NCBI GenBank assembly: GCA_002424635.1
Contig: DIKT01000029.1
Location: forward strand, 1 to 64,000
Direction: 5' to 3'
DNA length: 64,000 bases
From: Desulfobulbaceae bacterium UBA5611
Lineage (GTDB): Bacteria > Desulfobacterota > Desulfobulbia > Desulfobulbales > Desulfocapsaceae
This document shows, piece after piece, positions 52,286 through 60,838 of this stretch. The first letter of the stretch is position 1, and each line of letters begins with the position of its first letter. The notes beneath the pieces were generated by a model, which was given only the letters and a program-made list of their open reading frames with translations, made no database searches and was not told the DNA's origin. Position numbers and translations under genes: made by a program.

Positions 52286-52648
52286 TTATTTATTGATAAA
52301 TAAGATGGTGGTCCACCAGGCTATAAAGAGAAATTCAGCAAGCGCATCAAGCAGATAAATTGCTGCAATGATGCGCTTTTTAAAATAAATGATGTCGACT
52401 CCGGCCAGAACTACCGCACTACCGATGGCGAGCACTGCAGTTGATAACATTGGTTCCTGCCGCATTCCTGCAATTATCAAGGTAGTGCCGATGACAAAAA
52501 GAATAGCTCCCACAGTTTTCACAAGCCACAGGTCATGTTTCGGGCCGGTGACCTGCTGGAAGCTCTCGATGCTCACAATAGGCCAGATGCCGGTCAGGGC
52601 ATAAAAGATGCCTTGGGTCAGAGCAGTAAGAAAAAAATTTTCTATCAA
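52286..52648 (-). CDS. Four-helix membrane protein of unknown function
   Basis: A 120-residue inner-membrane protein with four hydrophobic segments (about 5-20, 44-62, 68-86 and 95-116). It starts with TTG at 52648, with AGGG upstream. Phrases such as LTGIWPIVSIESFQQVTGPKHDLWLVKTVG are seen in small unnamed proteins next to stress genes. It follows the Cys-rich four-helix protein gene by 19 bp and is likely co-transcribed. Function unknown. Confidence 0.75.
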   Translation of the reverse strand: MIENFFLTALTQGIFYALTGIWPIVSIESFQQVTGPKHDLWLVKTVGAILFVIGTTLIIAGMRQEPMLSTAVLAIGSAVVLAGVDIIYFKKRIIAAIYLLDALAEFLFIAWWTTILFINK

Positions 52649-52667
52649 AGCCTATACCCTATTCAAC

Positions 52668-52994
52668 TTAGGCCATTTTACGGCATTCATCTGCACATCT
52701 ATAGCAGGCTTGAGCGCATTGCTGACAATGCTCCATCGTATGTTTGTTGCATTCATCACCGCATTCCTGGCAAACCTGAGCGCATAAGTCGCAGATTTTG
52801 GCAATATATTTGGAGCCACGGGCCATGAAACGGGCTGCCAGGTTGCAAATATCGGCGCAATCTTGATCGAGTTCGATGCAACGAACCATTATTTTAATAT
52901 CATCTTCCAGCAAGCAGGCAGACAGGCAATGTTCGCAGGCTGTGACGCACTCATTGCAGGCCTTGATACAGGTTTCATATTGTGTATGGGACAT
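52668..52994 (-). CDS. Cys-rich four-helix bundle copper-storage-type protein (DUF326)
   Basis: A 108-residue cytosolic protein with about 17 Cys residues arranged as CxxxC along helices: CIKACNECVTACEHCLSAC, then CADICNLAARFM, CDLCAQVCQECGDEC and CQQCAQACYRCADEC. This is the DUF326/Csp pattern; Csp proteins load many Cu(I) ions inside a four-helix bundle. No signal peptide, so it is Csp3-like. GGGAGGAAATT precedes the ATG. The copper genes at 40.7-44 kb support a copper role in this organism. Confidence 0.9.
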   Translation of the reverse strand: MSHTQYETCIKACNECVTACEHCLSACLLEDDIKIMVRCIELDQDCADICNLAARFMARGSKYIAKICDLCAQVCQECGDECNKHTMEHCQQCAQACYRCADECRKMA

Positions 52995-53055
52995 AATTTC
53001 CTCCCGTTAATGATTAAAAGTCTTGACTGTCAAATGGCGTCCTTGGGTTACAAGC

Positions 53056-53102
53056 AAAAAAAGCGGGCGGAACGCTCTTGATAATAAATAAGAGCGTCCG
53101 CC
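53056..53102 (-). terminator. Strong terminator of the KGG-protein gene
   Basis: Minus strand: GGCGGACGCTCTT pairs with AAGAGCGTTCCGCC (one bulged base), loop of about 10 nt, then CGC and seven T residues. It lies about 70 bp after the stop at 53172. Confidence 0.85.
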
Positions 53103-53171
53103 ACCTTTAATAAGTACAGGCCGGCATTTTGAGCCTGACCTCGTGCCGGGTTTTATCTATGATGGCTGAGA

Positions 53172-53576
53172 TTATCTGTTTTTATGGCTTTGGCGGCCGG
53201 CCTTGGCATGCTGTTCCGGTGTGCCGCCGCGGGCTGATTTGCCTGAACTTTTACTGCTGCTGCTGGAACTGCGGCTGCTCGAACCACGGCTGCTCTCGCC
53301 CCCTTTGGCGCCAATGTCTGCCATGTGAGAACGATCCCGGCTGGTCGACTCGCCGCCTTTACGGCCAATATCAGCCATATGCTCACGGTCCTGACTGACG
53401 GTTTCTCCACCTTTCTGACCGGCGCGGCGCGCCTCTTCAGATGTGAATTCATGGGCGGTGCCTTTTTCATGGGCTGCCTTGCCGCCCTGGCTTGCTATCT
53501 CTCGTTGTCGCTTTTCATCCATGGATGCAAAGCCGCGCTTACTCTGGCTTCCTACATCTTTTCTATGACTAGGCAT
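53172..53576 (-). CDS. KGG-repeat stress protein (YciG/GsiB-like)
   Basis: A 134-residue, very hydrophilic protein. The start at 53576 (MPSHRKDVGSQSKRGFASM) has AAAGGAGACGATC before it. It contains repeated KGG motifs of the stress-induced type (ASQGGKAAHEKG, RRAGQKGGETVS, ADIGRKGGEST, ADIGAKGGESS), then a Ser-rich linker and a basic end. These proteins are intrinsically disordered desiccation/starvation proteins, like Bacillus GsiB and E. coli YciG. It lies about 290 bp after the catalase gene and has its own terminator. Confidence 0.92.
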   Translation of the reverse strand: MPSHRKDVGSQSKRGFASMDEKRQREIASQGGKAAHEKGTAHEFTSEEARRAGQKGGETVSQDREHMADIGRKGGESTSRDRSHMADIGAKGGESSRGSSSRSSSSSSKSSGKSARGGTPEQHAKAGRQSHKNR

Positions 53577-53867
53577 GATCGTCTCCTTTAAGCTTAAATT
53601 TGCTGCAATCAAAGCAATGGTTAAGATTGCAGATAAGGGGGAGTCAACAACTTTGGGGCCATTGATGACCCCAGGCACTTCCAGAGATTAAAAAATACTT
53701 AATCATAGGAAATACATCATGGTTCTCATCATCGGCTATGCCTCCATCAAGTGATGCCGCTGTCAACGGCAATGAGAGATAATAAGGATGAAGTTGCTGT
53801 TCATCCTGCCTGTGCATGGTTGCATGACTCGTTGTCATCTCATGATGGCCGGATCGGGCAATTGTTT
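53577..53867 (-). other. Gap between catalase and KGG gene
   Basis: A 291-bp stretch with a TGGGG/CCCCA inverted repeat near 53655-53675 that may end the catalase transcript. A minus-strand frame of about 65 codons here (MTTSHATMHRQDEQQ...) lacks a good ribosome site and recognisable features. No clear -24/-12 promoter was found. Confidence 0.4.
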
Positions 53868-55958
53868 TTATGCTAAGACCCGCACGTACTGCTCCCGGTC
53901 CCATTGACGTGTCTTGGCCGCGGTAATAAAAGCATCATGGTCATTGATGTCGACTATGCCGGCATCCAGCCCGACATTGGCTATATCCAAGAGGGCCTGG
54001 CCGCCATTGTCAACGGCAATGGCCTTGAGATGAGAGAAGGCATCCTGGACAAACTGGATGGCGGCGCTGTCCATCGACAGCATCTCGGCCCCTTCGTCAG
54101 AGAGGATGATGGCCACGGCATCAAAAAGAACCGAAGGGGCACCGGCTAGCTGCTTGTCTGCCGGCAGCATTGAACCATCAGCCAGCATCGCCCCGCCTAC
54201 TTTCGGGGCGATGATCTTTACGCCGGCGCCGGTATCAGTGATGGCCTTTTTTATCTTATTGATGACTTTACCGTCGGACCCATCGGCAATCAGGATGCCG
54301 ATATCGCGGCCCATAAGGGTGTCTTTCATTTTGCCGATGATCTGCAGGGCAGGGGAAGGCGGCAGATCCTGGACAGGGGCGGCCGCCACCGGCGCAGCGG
54401 GCATTTTTTCCAGGCCAAGACCCGTGGCCACCCGTTGGGCGAGGTCCTCTGCAATATGTCGCAGATGACCAACCATGGCCTCCCGGACATGATTGGTAAC
54501 TCGGGAAAGCTCAAAGACCAGGGCTGAAGCCAGATGGGCCTGCTCATATGCGGTCTGGCTGATATAGAACTGCCGGGCCTGGCTGTAATGGTCGGCGAAG
54601 CTCTCGGCCCGGATGCGGCCTTTGCCGCCAGTTTCAGTTATGGCGGCGCTATGAAAGCCATGAGGAGTTTCCCGCGGCGAGATTTTCGATAAGGAGTTGG
54701 GTTCATAAGCAACCTGGCCCGCCTGTGGAGCCATTTGCATATGACCATCACGCTGCTGATTGCCAAATGGACATTTTGGCGAGTTGATGGGGATCTGCTG
54801 GAAATTGGGCGAGCCCAGGCGCGACAGCTGGGTATCGAGATAGGAGAACAGGCGGCCCTGCAGCAAGGGGTCATTGGAAAAATCAAGGCCCGGCACGATA
54901 TTGGCTGGACAGTAGGCGACCTGTTCCGTCTCGGCAAAGAAATTGCTGGGCCATCTATCCAGGACCATGCGGCCGATAACCTTTAAAGGCACCAGCTCTT
55001 CCGGAATCAGCTTGGTCGGATCGAGATGATCGAACGGAAATTCGGCCGCCTCCTCTTCCGTAAAAAGCTGGACCGCGAATTCCCATTCCGGAAAATTACC
55101 GGAAGTGACGGCCTCAAACATATCACGCCGGTGATAGTCCTGATCGGCCCCGGCAATCTTGACGGTCTCGTCCCAAATGGTAGACTGCAAGCCGAGTTTG
55201 GGGCGCCAGTGAAATTTGACAAAGGTTGATTCACCATTGTCATTAAGCAGGCGGAAACTATGGACGCCAAAACCTTCAATCATGCGCAGCGACCGCGGAA
55301 TAGTGCGATCGGACATGATCCACATGATCATATGCATGGATTCCGGCGAATGGTTGATAAAGTCCCAGAAGGTGTCGTGCGCTGTTGACGACTGCGGAAA
55401 GCCGCGGTCGGGCTCCATTTTGACGGCATGAATGATATCGGGAAATTTGATGGCATCCTGAATAAAGAAGACTGGGATATTATTGCCGACCAGATCCCAA
55501 TTACCTTCCTTGGTATAAAACTTGACGGCAAAGCCGCGGACATCGCGCGGCGTATCAATCGAGCCAGCGCCGCCGGCTACGGTTGACAACCGGGTAAAGA
55601 CCGGGGTTTTTTCCCCAACCTCAGTGAGTATCCTGGCGGTGGTATACTGCGCCAATGAGTCGGTCAATTCAAAGAAGCCGTGGACGCCTGTGCCGCGGGC
55701 ATGAACGACCCGTTCAGGAATGCGCTCGTGATCGAAATGGGTAATTTTTTCCCGCAGCATGAAATCTTCCAGCAGGGTCGGGCCTTTGGCATTAGCCCTT
55801 AGGGAGTTTTGATTATCGGCAATGGCAACCCCCTGATTGGTAGTCAGCGGTGGGTGCTCCCCCTCGACGCTTTGGTGTATTTCGCCGCCGGCAGCATGTT
55901 GTAAGGCTCCTTTACCCATCGCACTTTTCTCTTGTTTGCTTTTTTTAGAATTTGTCAT
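53868..55958 (-). CDS. katE: Large-subunit catalase (HPII-type, clade 2)
   Basis: A 696-residue haem catalase. The catalytic His lies in RIPERVVHARGTGVHGFFE, the Asn in WDLVGNNIPVFFI, and the proximal Tyr in LFSYLDTQLSRLG. The extra C-terminal domain (about 550-690; IGILIADGSDGKVINKIKKA) is the flavodoxin/DJ-1-like part found in HPII. It decomposes hydrogen peroxide in the cytoplasm. GAGG precedes the ATG. The DUF2892 gene ends 60 bp upstream, so both are likely transcribed from the sigma-54 promoter at 56704-56720. Confidence 0.95.
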   Translation of the reverse strand: MTNSKKSKQEKSAMGKGALQHAAGGEIHQSVEGEHPPLTTNQGVAIADNQNSLRANAKGPTLLEDFMLREKITHFDHERIPERVVHARGTGVHGFFELTDSLAQYTTARILTEVGEKTPVFTRLSTVAGGAGSIDTPRDVRGFAVKFYTKEGNWDLVGNNIPVFFIQDAIKFPDIIHAVKMEPDRGFPQSSTAHDTFWDFINHSPESMHMIMWIMSDRTIPRSLRMIEGFGVHSFRLLNDNGESTFVKFHWRPKLGLQSTIWDETVKIAGADQDYHRRDMFEAVTSGNFPEWEFAVQLFTEEEAAEFPFDHLDPTKLIPEELVPLKVIGRMVLDRWPSNFFAETEQVAYCPANIVPGLDFSNDPLLQGRLFSYLDTQLSRLGSPNFQQIPINSPKCPFGNQQRDGHMQMAPQAGQVAYEPNSLSKISPRETPHGFHSAAITETGGKGRIRAESFADHYSQARQFYISQTAYEQAHLASALVFELSRVTNHVREAMVGHLRHIAEDLAQRVATGLGLEKMPAAPVAAAPVQDLPPSPALQIIGKMKDTLMGRDIGILIADGSDGKVINKIKKAITDTGAGVKIIAPKVGGAMLADGSMLPADKQLAGAPSVLFDAVAIILSDEGAEMLSMDSAAIQFVQDAFSHLKAIAVDNGGQALLDIANVGLDAGIVDINDHDAFITAAKTRQWDREQYVRVLA

Positions 55959-56017
55959 TTTTGCCTCATAGTCAGAATGGTGAGTAAAAAATGTTCTTGT
56001 TAAGTTTTGTCTTGTAT

Positions 56018-56458
56018 TTAGGCCTTGACCGCCTCTAAGGCCGATTCGACCCGAGGTAGCATTTTGGTATTGTCAAAGTCGCCCCGTAAGACTTTCAAGG
56101 CATATCTCTCACGATCTATCTCCTGCTGGGTGCGAACCCCCAGCCTGCGGAAGATGGGGACAGGCGGGCACCAGCCCTGTACTGCATGTTCGAATAAAAA
56201 TGGTAATACTATGCCCGGTACCAGCAGCCATTTCCGATTATAGGTCAGACCGAGCACCAGTCCGGTGAAGGCCAGAGCGGAGGCATTAGTTTCAAGCATG
56301 CGCTCCATGTCCCATTCCCGGTCGAGCTCATTGAGACGGCAATTGATATCAGCAGTGCTTTTCTGGGCATATGCGCGGACCCGAGCATCAATGTTTTGAT
56401 CAATCTGGCTGTTGATTTTTGCTGAAGTATGAGCCCGGACCCTGTCTGTTTTAGCCAT
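56018..56458 (-). CDS. DUF2892-type membrane protein
   Basis: A 146-residue protein. The start at 56458 (MAKTDRVRAHTSAKINSQID) follows GGGAGG. The N-terminal half is a charged helix. The second half has a hydrophobic hairpin (ASALAFTGLVLGLTYNRKWLLVPGIVLPFLFEHAVQGW) and then PPVPIFRRLGVRTQQEIDRERYALKVLRGDF, the signature of the DUF2892/YgaP-like transmembrane group. It precedes the catalase gene by 60 bp. It has the longest leader of the five sigma-54 genes (about 236 nt). Confidence 0.85.
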   Translation of the reverse strand: MAKTDRVRAHTSAKINSQIDQNIDARVRAYAQKSTADINCRLNELDREWDMERMLETNASALAFTGLVLGLTYNRKWLLVPGIVLPFLFEHAVQGWCPPVPIFRRLGVRTQQEIDRERYALKVLRGDFDNTKMLPRVESALEAVKA

Positions 56459-56703
56459 AATTTTTCCTCCCTGGGAGTTAAATTCAAGTCTTATAGATCT
56501 TAGGATCAGGATCCCTTTTTTGATTCTTTGGAATAAGAGAAAGATCGCGACGAGGGTTGGGTAGCCACGACTTTTCTCCTCATTCAAGTCATTGAGCCAC
56601 TTATTTTTAAGATGAAAAGAAGATATACTGTTGAGGTAGTGAGTAAATTGGTTTTTTGCTCCAATGAGTCTGCACGCTTAAAATATAGCTTATTTTACTG
56701 AAC

Positions 56704-56720
56704 AGCAATATTTATGCCAG
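56704..56720 (-). promoter_or_regulatory. Sigma-54 promoter of the DUF2892/catalase genes
   Basis: Minus strand reads CTGGCAT, AAATA, TTGCTG, matching -24/-12 with correct spacing. The -24 GG is at 56717-56718, 87 bp from the class 2 element at 56805-56828. The predicted start is near 56694. Confidence 0.75.
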
Positions 56721-56804
56721 TATTGCTTGGTCTGTTTTTAAGTAATTATTATTAGGACTTCATGTCAGTTTGACGATTTCGCTGCTATTTTTCGCTACGC
56801 TTTC

Positions 56805-56828
56805 CCGAAAAACGGACCGAAAAAACGG
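56805..56828 (-). promoter_or_regulatory. Class 2 upstream element (copy E)
   Basis: Two tandem near-palindromes: CCGAAAAACGG (56805-56815) and CCGAAAAAACGG (56817-56828). The flank TTTC before the first motif is shared with copy D at 52208. The distance to the promoter differs from copy D by 11 bp, about one helical turn. It also lies 225 bp upstream of the divergent diguanylate cyclase gene. Confidence 0.6.
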
Positions 56829-56945
56829 ACTTATCCTTATCAGGTAGGAAGCATAACCGATTGTATGAGATCATCACCAAAAGTCTTGCCTGTTATTTAA
56901 TTAACCCGGTAATCCGCTTAGACATGGACTCTAAAGATAGATGCA

Positions 56946-56974
56946 TTGACAATCAGTCCGGAACGATGCAATAT
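56946..56974 (+). promoter_or_regulatory. Sigma-70-type promoter of the diguanylate cyclase gene
   Basis: TTGACA at 56946-56951, 17 bp, CAATAT at 56969-56974. It would start transcription near 56981, about 70 bp before the ATG at 57053. The remaining parts of 56459-57052 hold the sigma-54 promoter and class 2 element only. Confidence 0.55.
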
Positions 56975-57052
56975 TTCTTGTAAAGATTTAAATATTCCAA
57001 TGGCGTTAATGATCTGAAGAAATAAGTGAGATTATCTTCATTCAGAGGTCAT

Positions 57053-58765
57053 ATGCACATCAAACTATCTACATCCCGAAAAGAGGCCCTCCGGATAGCT
57101 CTACCTCCCCTGGTAGCTGTTGTTCTGTTTGTCTCCGTTGTTTTCGGCTTGCTTCTGCCGGGCTATCATAATGCTGTGCTGGAACGAAAAAAGGAGATGA
57201 TCCGCGAATTAACCACTACCGCCTGGAATATTCTGCAGTATTATCATACCAGGACCGGCCATGGTGAGCTGACCCGGTTGGAGGCTCAAACCATGGCGGC
57301 GGAGGAGATCGGCAGACTTCGTTATGGGCCTGATAATAAAGATTATTTTTGGATAAATGACATGCGGCCGGTGCTGATCATGCATCCCTATCGGCCGGAT
57401 TTGGAAGGTCAGGATGTGTCTGATTTTGCCGATCCCAGCGGCCAGCGGCTGTTTGTGTCCTTTGTTGATAAGGTCCAGCAGGAGGGCTCCGGTTTTGTCC
57501 CTTACCTCTGGCAGTGGCAGGATGATGCCAGTCAAATAGTGGCCAAATTATCCTATGTCAAAGGATTCCAACCCTGGGGCTGGATCGTCGGTACTGGTAT
57601 CTATCTGAATGATGTAGAACAGGAAACGGCCTTGGTCACGACCAGACTGGCTATGATCTCCCTGGCCATTCTGCTTTGTATTGCCGCCCTTTCAGCCCAT
57701 AGCATACGACAGGGTATCCGGGCGGTGCGCCAGCGTCGGCAGGCCTTGGAACTGCTGAGTCAGCATCGCGATCAGCTGGCTGAGGATGTCAACGAACGGA
57801 CCCGGGAATTGCAGGAAAGTAACGAGCTCCTGCGTTCAGAAGTAGAGGAACATGCCAGTGCCGAAAAGCATATCACCGGCCAGCATGCCTTCCTGGAAAG
57901 CGTCTTAGAGTCGCTGCCGTTTCCTTTTTATGTAGTGAATGCCGATAATTATTTGATTGAGATGGCCAATTCTGCGGCCAAGAAAGAAGGTTGGGTTGGA
58001 GGTGCTTGTCATCTTCTGACCCATGGCAGCCCAGTGCCATGCGGTGGTGAGGGCCATTCTTGCCCCCTGGATGAGGTGAAAAGAACAGGCTTGCCGGTAA
58101 CCTTAGAGCATCAGCATTATGATCATGAGCACGGAGCCTGTCGTTTTTATGAGGTACACGGCTTCCCTATCTTTGATAAAGAAGGCCGGGTGGTCAAAAT
58201 GATCGAAACCAGTCAGGATATCACCCAGCGCAAGGAACTGGAGGCTCAGCTTATAGAAATCTCCAATACCGATCAGTTGACCGGTCTCTATAATCGACGC
58301 GGCTTTTTTATTATGGGCGAAAAACAGATGCAGGTGGCTGAGCGTCTGGGCAGCCGGCTGACTCTGCTTTTTGCTGATGTTGATAATCTCAAGCCGATCA
58401 ATGATACCCTTGGCCATGAAGGGGGTGATGCTATTTTAAAGGCAGCGGCCACCGTCCTGATAGATACTTTTCGCCAGGCTGATATTGTCGGGCGCTTAGG
58501 TGGTGATGAATTTGCTGTCCTGTTGATAGAAGGCAGCGAGGAGGCTAATGACTTTACAATGCAGCAGCGTCTGCAGGAAAATATCGACCATCGTAACCGG
58601 GCCTTCCCTGCTTTTCCTCTGGAGTTGAGCACCGGTACTGCTCTGTTCGATCCCGCCAACCCCTGCTCCCTTGAGGATCTCATCGCCGAGGCGGACCGAC
58701 ATATGTATGAGGACAAGCAGGCCAAGAAAGCCGTAATTGTTCTTAAGCCTGCAGAGACAGCATAG
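57053..58765 (+). CDS. Membrane diguanylate cyclase: Cache, Cys-containing PAS, GGDEF
   Basis: A 570-residue sensor making c-di-GMP. Two membrane helices (about 17-40 and 197-216) enclose a periplasmic single-Cache domain with DNKDYFWINDMRPVLIMHPY and WGWIVGTGIYLNDVE. A coiled coil leads to a PAS with the Cys pattern ACHLLTHGSPVPCGGEGHSCPL, and then the GGDEF domain with RLGGDEFAVLL. RQAD, five residues before GGDEF, is the RxxD inhibitory site. The start at 57053 is chosen because AGAGG stands close before it; a GTG at 57026 is the alternative. The Cache type binds small organic ligands in other proteins. A sigma-70-like promoter precedes it. Confidence 0.92.
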   Translation: MHIKLSTSRKEALRIALPPLVAVVLFVSVVFGLLLPGYHNAVLERKKEMIRELTTTAWNILQYYHTRTGHGELTRLEAQTMAAEEIGRLRYGPDNKDYFWINDMRPVLIMHPYRPDLEGQDVSDFADPSGQRLFVSFVDKVQQEGSGFVPYLWQWQDDASQIVAKLSYVKGFQPWGWIVGTGIYLNDVEQETALVTTRLAMISLAILLCIAALSAHSIRQGIRAVRQRRQALELLSQHRDQLAEDVNERTRELQESNELLRSEVEEHASAEKHITGQHAFLESVLESLPFPFYVVNADNYLIEMANSAAKKEGWVGGACHLLTHGSPVPCGGEGHSCPLDEVKRTGLPVTLEHQHYDHEHGACRFYEVHGFPIFDKEGRVVKMIETSQDITQRKELEAQLIEISNTDQLTGLYNRRGFFIMGEKQMQVAERLGSRLTLLFADVDNLKPINDTLGHEGGDAILKAAATVLIDTFRQADIVGRLGGDEFAVLLIEGSEEANDFTMQQRLQENIDHRNRAFPAFPLELSTGTALFDPANPCSLEDLIAEADRHMYEDKQAKKAVIVLKPAETA

Positions 58766-58809
58766 GTCCTGGCAGTGCATAATCAGATGAGGACGCAGAT
58801 GGCACCCCT

Positions 58810-60063
58810 TTAGGGTGTCTCCTGATCGGTAGTCAGGCTGGGCACGATCATATTGATGAGCCAGAAAAGGATAAAGGGTATGCTGACAACTGTCAGGGCG
58901 CCCAGCAGACCTTCCTTGAAAGTTTCTGCGCTATGGGGCAGCAGCGGCAGGTGGTAATGCATGAAACCGGCAAACGAGAGTGAGAAGGCCTGGCCGCCGA
59001 TCACTACGTTCCACCGCATCATGAACACACCATATAAAATAAGAAGCAGGGCGATAACGGTGCGGCGGATGGTGAGCCGGGGCAGAATCAACAGGATGAA
59101 GGGCAGCAGATTTCCGAGGCCGTACTGCAGGATAAAGATATTGACGAAGTCCTTTTGATAAAGGACAAAGCGCAGGATGTCCCATGACTTCATCGCCGTA
59201 TAGCCGCGAAAGATGAGGTCAAGCAGCTCAAGGGCAATGGCAGCCACCAGAAAGCCGATCAGATAGCGGGAGGCCTTGGCGATGACCTCTTCCATCACTG
59301 TTATTCTGCTTACCTGCGCCACATCGGTGTCTTGGGCAGGAGTGGAACGCAATTTTTTCCATTCCATGATGACAATATAGGTCAGCATACAAAGAGCAAT
59401 GCCTGACACCACTGCGGACATGATGAAGATGACCGGCATGAGCGGTGACATCCACAGGGCATTGGCTTTGACCGAACCGAAAATAAAACCGGCATAACCA
59501 TGCAGAAAGCAGGCCACCGGGATGCCCGTGGCGGCCAGGATTTTAACTGCTTTTTTGTCTTTAACCAGGGCCGGGGCGCTGATATCGTAAGCCCCCAGAG
59601 TGAGTAGCTGATAAAGCCGGCGCTTTATTACCAGACCCGGGCCTGGCTGCCCCTGTAACGCCAGGGTCTGCTCGACAAAATACTGGCGATAGACAAACCA
59701 GATCTCACTTAAAACAATAGCCGCATAGGTGGAAAAAACAATGCCGAAGGCGGCAATGGCCGAGGTGAAATGGGGGGTCAGCATGACGTAAATCCCCCGC
59801 AGCGGCTGCTGGAGATGAAAGAGCAGCGGCAGCAGGGCCGTGGGCAGGAGCGCCAGCGAAAAGACCAGCGAAAAGCGGGCCAGTTCCTTGAGATCCTTCT
59901 GGCCGAAGACATGATACAGCGAGGACAGCACGAAAGCGCCGGCGACCAGTCCGGTCATATAGGGGTACATGACAATCTGGATGGACCAGTAAATATATTC
60001 GTTGGGATAGACGAAGAGTTCCTTGGTGGTCCATTCCAGGCCATGAACGATCATAGATTCCAT
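58810..60063 (-). CDS. NrfD/PsrC-type membrane quinone-interacting subunit
   Basis: A 417-residue integral membrane protein with about ten helices, of the NrfD/polysulfide-reductase family (SIQIVMYPYMTGLVAGAFVLSSLYHVFG at the N terminus; AYDISAPALVKDKKAVKILAATGIPVACFLHGYAGFIFG in the middle). It should exchange electrons and protons with the menaquinone pool. It starts four bases after the FeS gene stop. With the FeS and tetraheme proteins it makes a three-subunit complex; the terminal acceptor or donor is not visible. Confidence 0.92.
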   Translation of the reverse strand: MESMIVHGLEWTTKELFVYPNEYIYWSIQIVMYPYMTGLVAGAFVLSSLYHVFGQKDLKELARFSLVFSLALLPTALLPLLFHLQQPLRGIYVMLTPHFTSAIAAFGIVFSTYAAIVLSEIWFVYRQYFVEQTLALQGQPGPGLVIKRRLYQLLTLGAYDISAPALVKDKKAVKILAATGIPVACFLHGYAGFIFGSVKANALWMSPLMPVIFIMSAVVSGIALCMLTYIVIMEWKKLRSTPAQDTDVAQVSRITVMEEVIAKASRYLIGFLVAAIALELLDLIFRGYTAMKSWDILRFVLYQKDFVNIFILQYGLGNLLPFILLILPRLTIRRTVIALLLILYGVFMMRWNVVIGGQAFSLSFAGFMHYHLPLLPHSAETFKEGLLGALTVVSIPFILFWLINMIVPSLTTDQETP

Positions 60064-60067
60064 GTTG

Positions 60068-60838
60068 TCACCTCACATTCCTGTCCAGGCCGATATAGAA
60101 GACCTGCGGCTTGGTACCGTATTCGTCCTTGGTGACCGCCACTCTCTGGGTCATAATGATCCGGGTGATGGGGTCGTTGGCATCCTTAAGATTACAAATC
60201 TCGCGGGCTCCAAAAGGGCAGGCCTGAACGCAGGCGGGCTTCAGGCCTTGGCTGATGCGGTGGTAACAGAAGTTGCATTTCTCGGCCACCTTGTGGACTG
60301 GATGGAAGAAACGTACCCCATATGGACAGGCCATAATACAGTAACCGCAGCCGATACACCACTTACGGTCTATAAGGACCACCCCGTCTAAGGTCTGGTA
60401 GGTGGCGCCGACCGGGCAGACCTGCACACAGGGTGGGCTGTCGCATTGGTTGCACAGTTTGGGCACGAAAAAGCTCTTGGTGACCTCAGCTGGATCGAAG
60501 GCCTCGCCTCGAATCCTGGGATCGGTAAAACCGTCCCGGGCGGCCCGGGGCGAATCGATATGAGTCTGATCATCTTTGGTGATAATATAGCGTTCAACCC
60601 AGGTGCGAGTGACGGGGGCATCGTAAGGGGTTTCGTTTTCCAGTTTGCAGGCCTTAACGCAGAGTCCACAACCCACGCATTTTTCGGTATCCACCAGAAA
60701 GCCCCAGCGTAAGGCAGGATCTGCCAGCGCCACCTTAACTTCTGCCTGGCTCAGAAAGCGGAAGGCCGTAACTGGTAAAATGGCAGCCGCTGTGGTGGTG
60801 AGGGCCATGGCCAATAAATCCCGGCGGGAGCATCTCAT
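60068..60838 (-). CDS. Four-cluster ferredoxin-type subunit with Tat signal
   Basis: A 256-residue exported iron-sulfur protein. The N terminus SRRDLLAMALTTTAAAIL is a Tat signal (Arg-Arg). Four [4Fe-4S] Cys sets are visible: CVGCGLCVKAC, CNQCDSPPCVQVCP, CIGCGYCIMACP and CNFC...CVQACP. It passes electrons between the cytochrome and the NrfD-type subunit, as in NrfC/DsrO/PsrB. It overlaps the cytochrome gene by four bases and is followed after four bases by the membrane subunit gene. Confidence 0.93.
   Translation of the reverse strand: MRCSRRDLLAMALTTTAAAILPVTAFRFLSQAEVKVALADPALRWGFLVDTEKCVGCGLCVKACKLENETPYDAPVTRTWVERYIITKDDQTHIDSPRAARDGFTDPRIRGEAFDPAEVTKSFFVPKLCNQCDSPPCVQVCPVGATYQTLDGVVLIDRKWCIGCGYCIMACPYGVRFFHPVHKVAEKCNFCYHRISQGLKPACVQACPFGAREICNLKDANDPITRIIMTQRVAVTKDEYGTKPQVFYIGLDRNVR

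Noticed and set aside
53644..53842. Minus-strand frame MTTSHATMHRQDEQQ... after catalase
   Set aside because: No convincing ribosome site and no similarity I recognise; treated as intergenic.
53577..53867. Possible sigma-54 promoter for the KGG gene (TGGCCC...TTGTT)
   Set aside because: The -12 element lacks the required GC, and no class 1 or class 2 element lies upstream.
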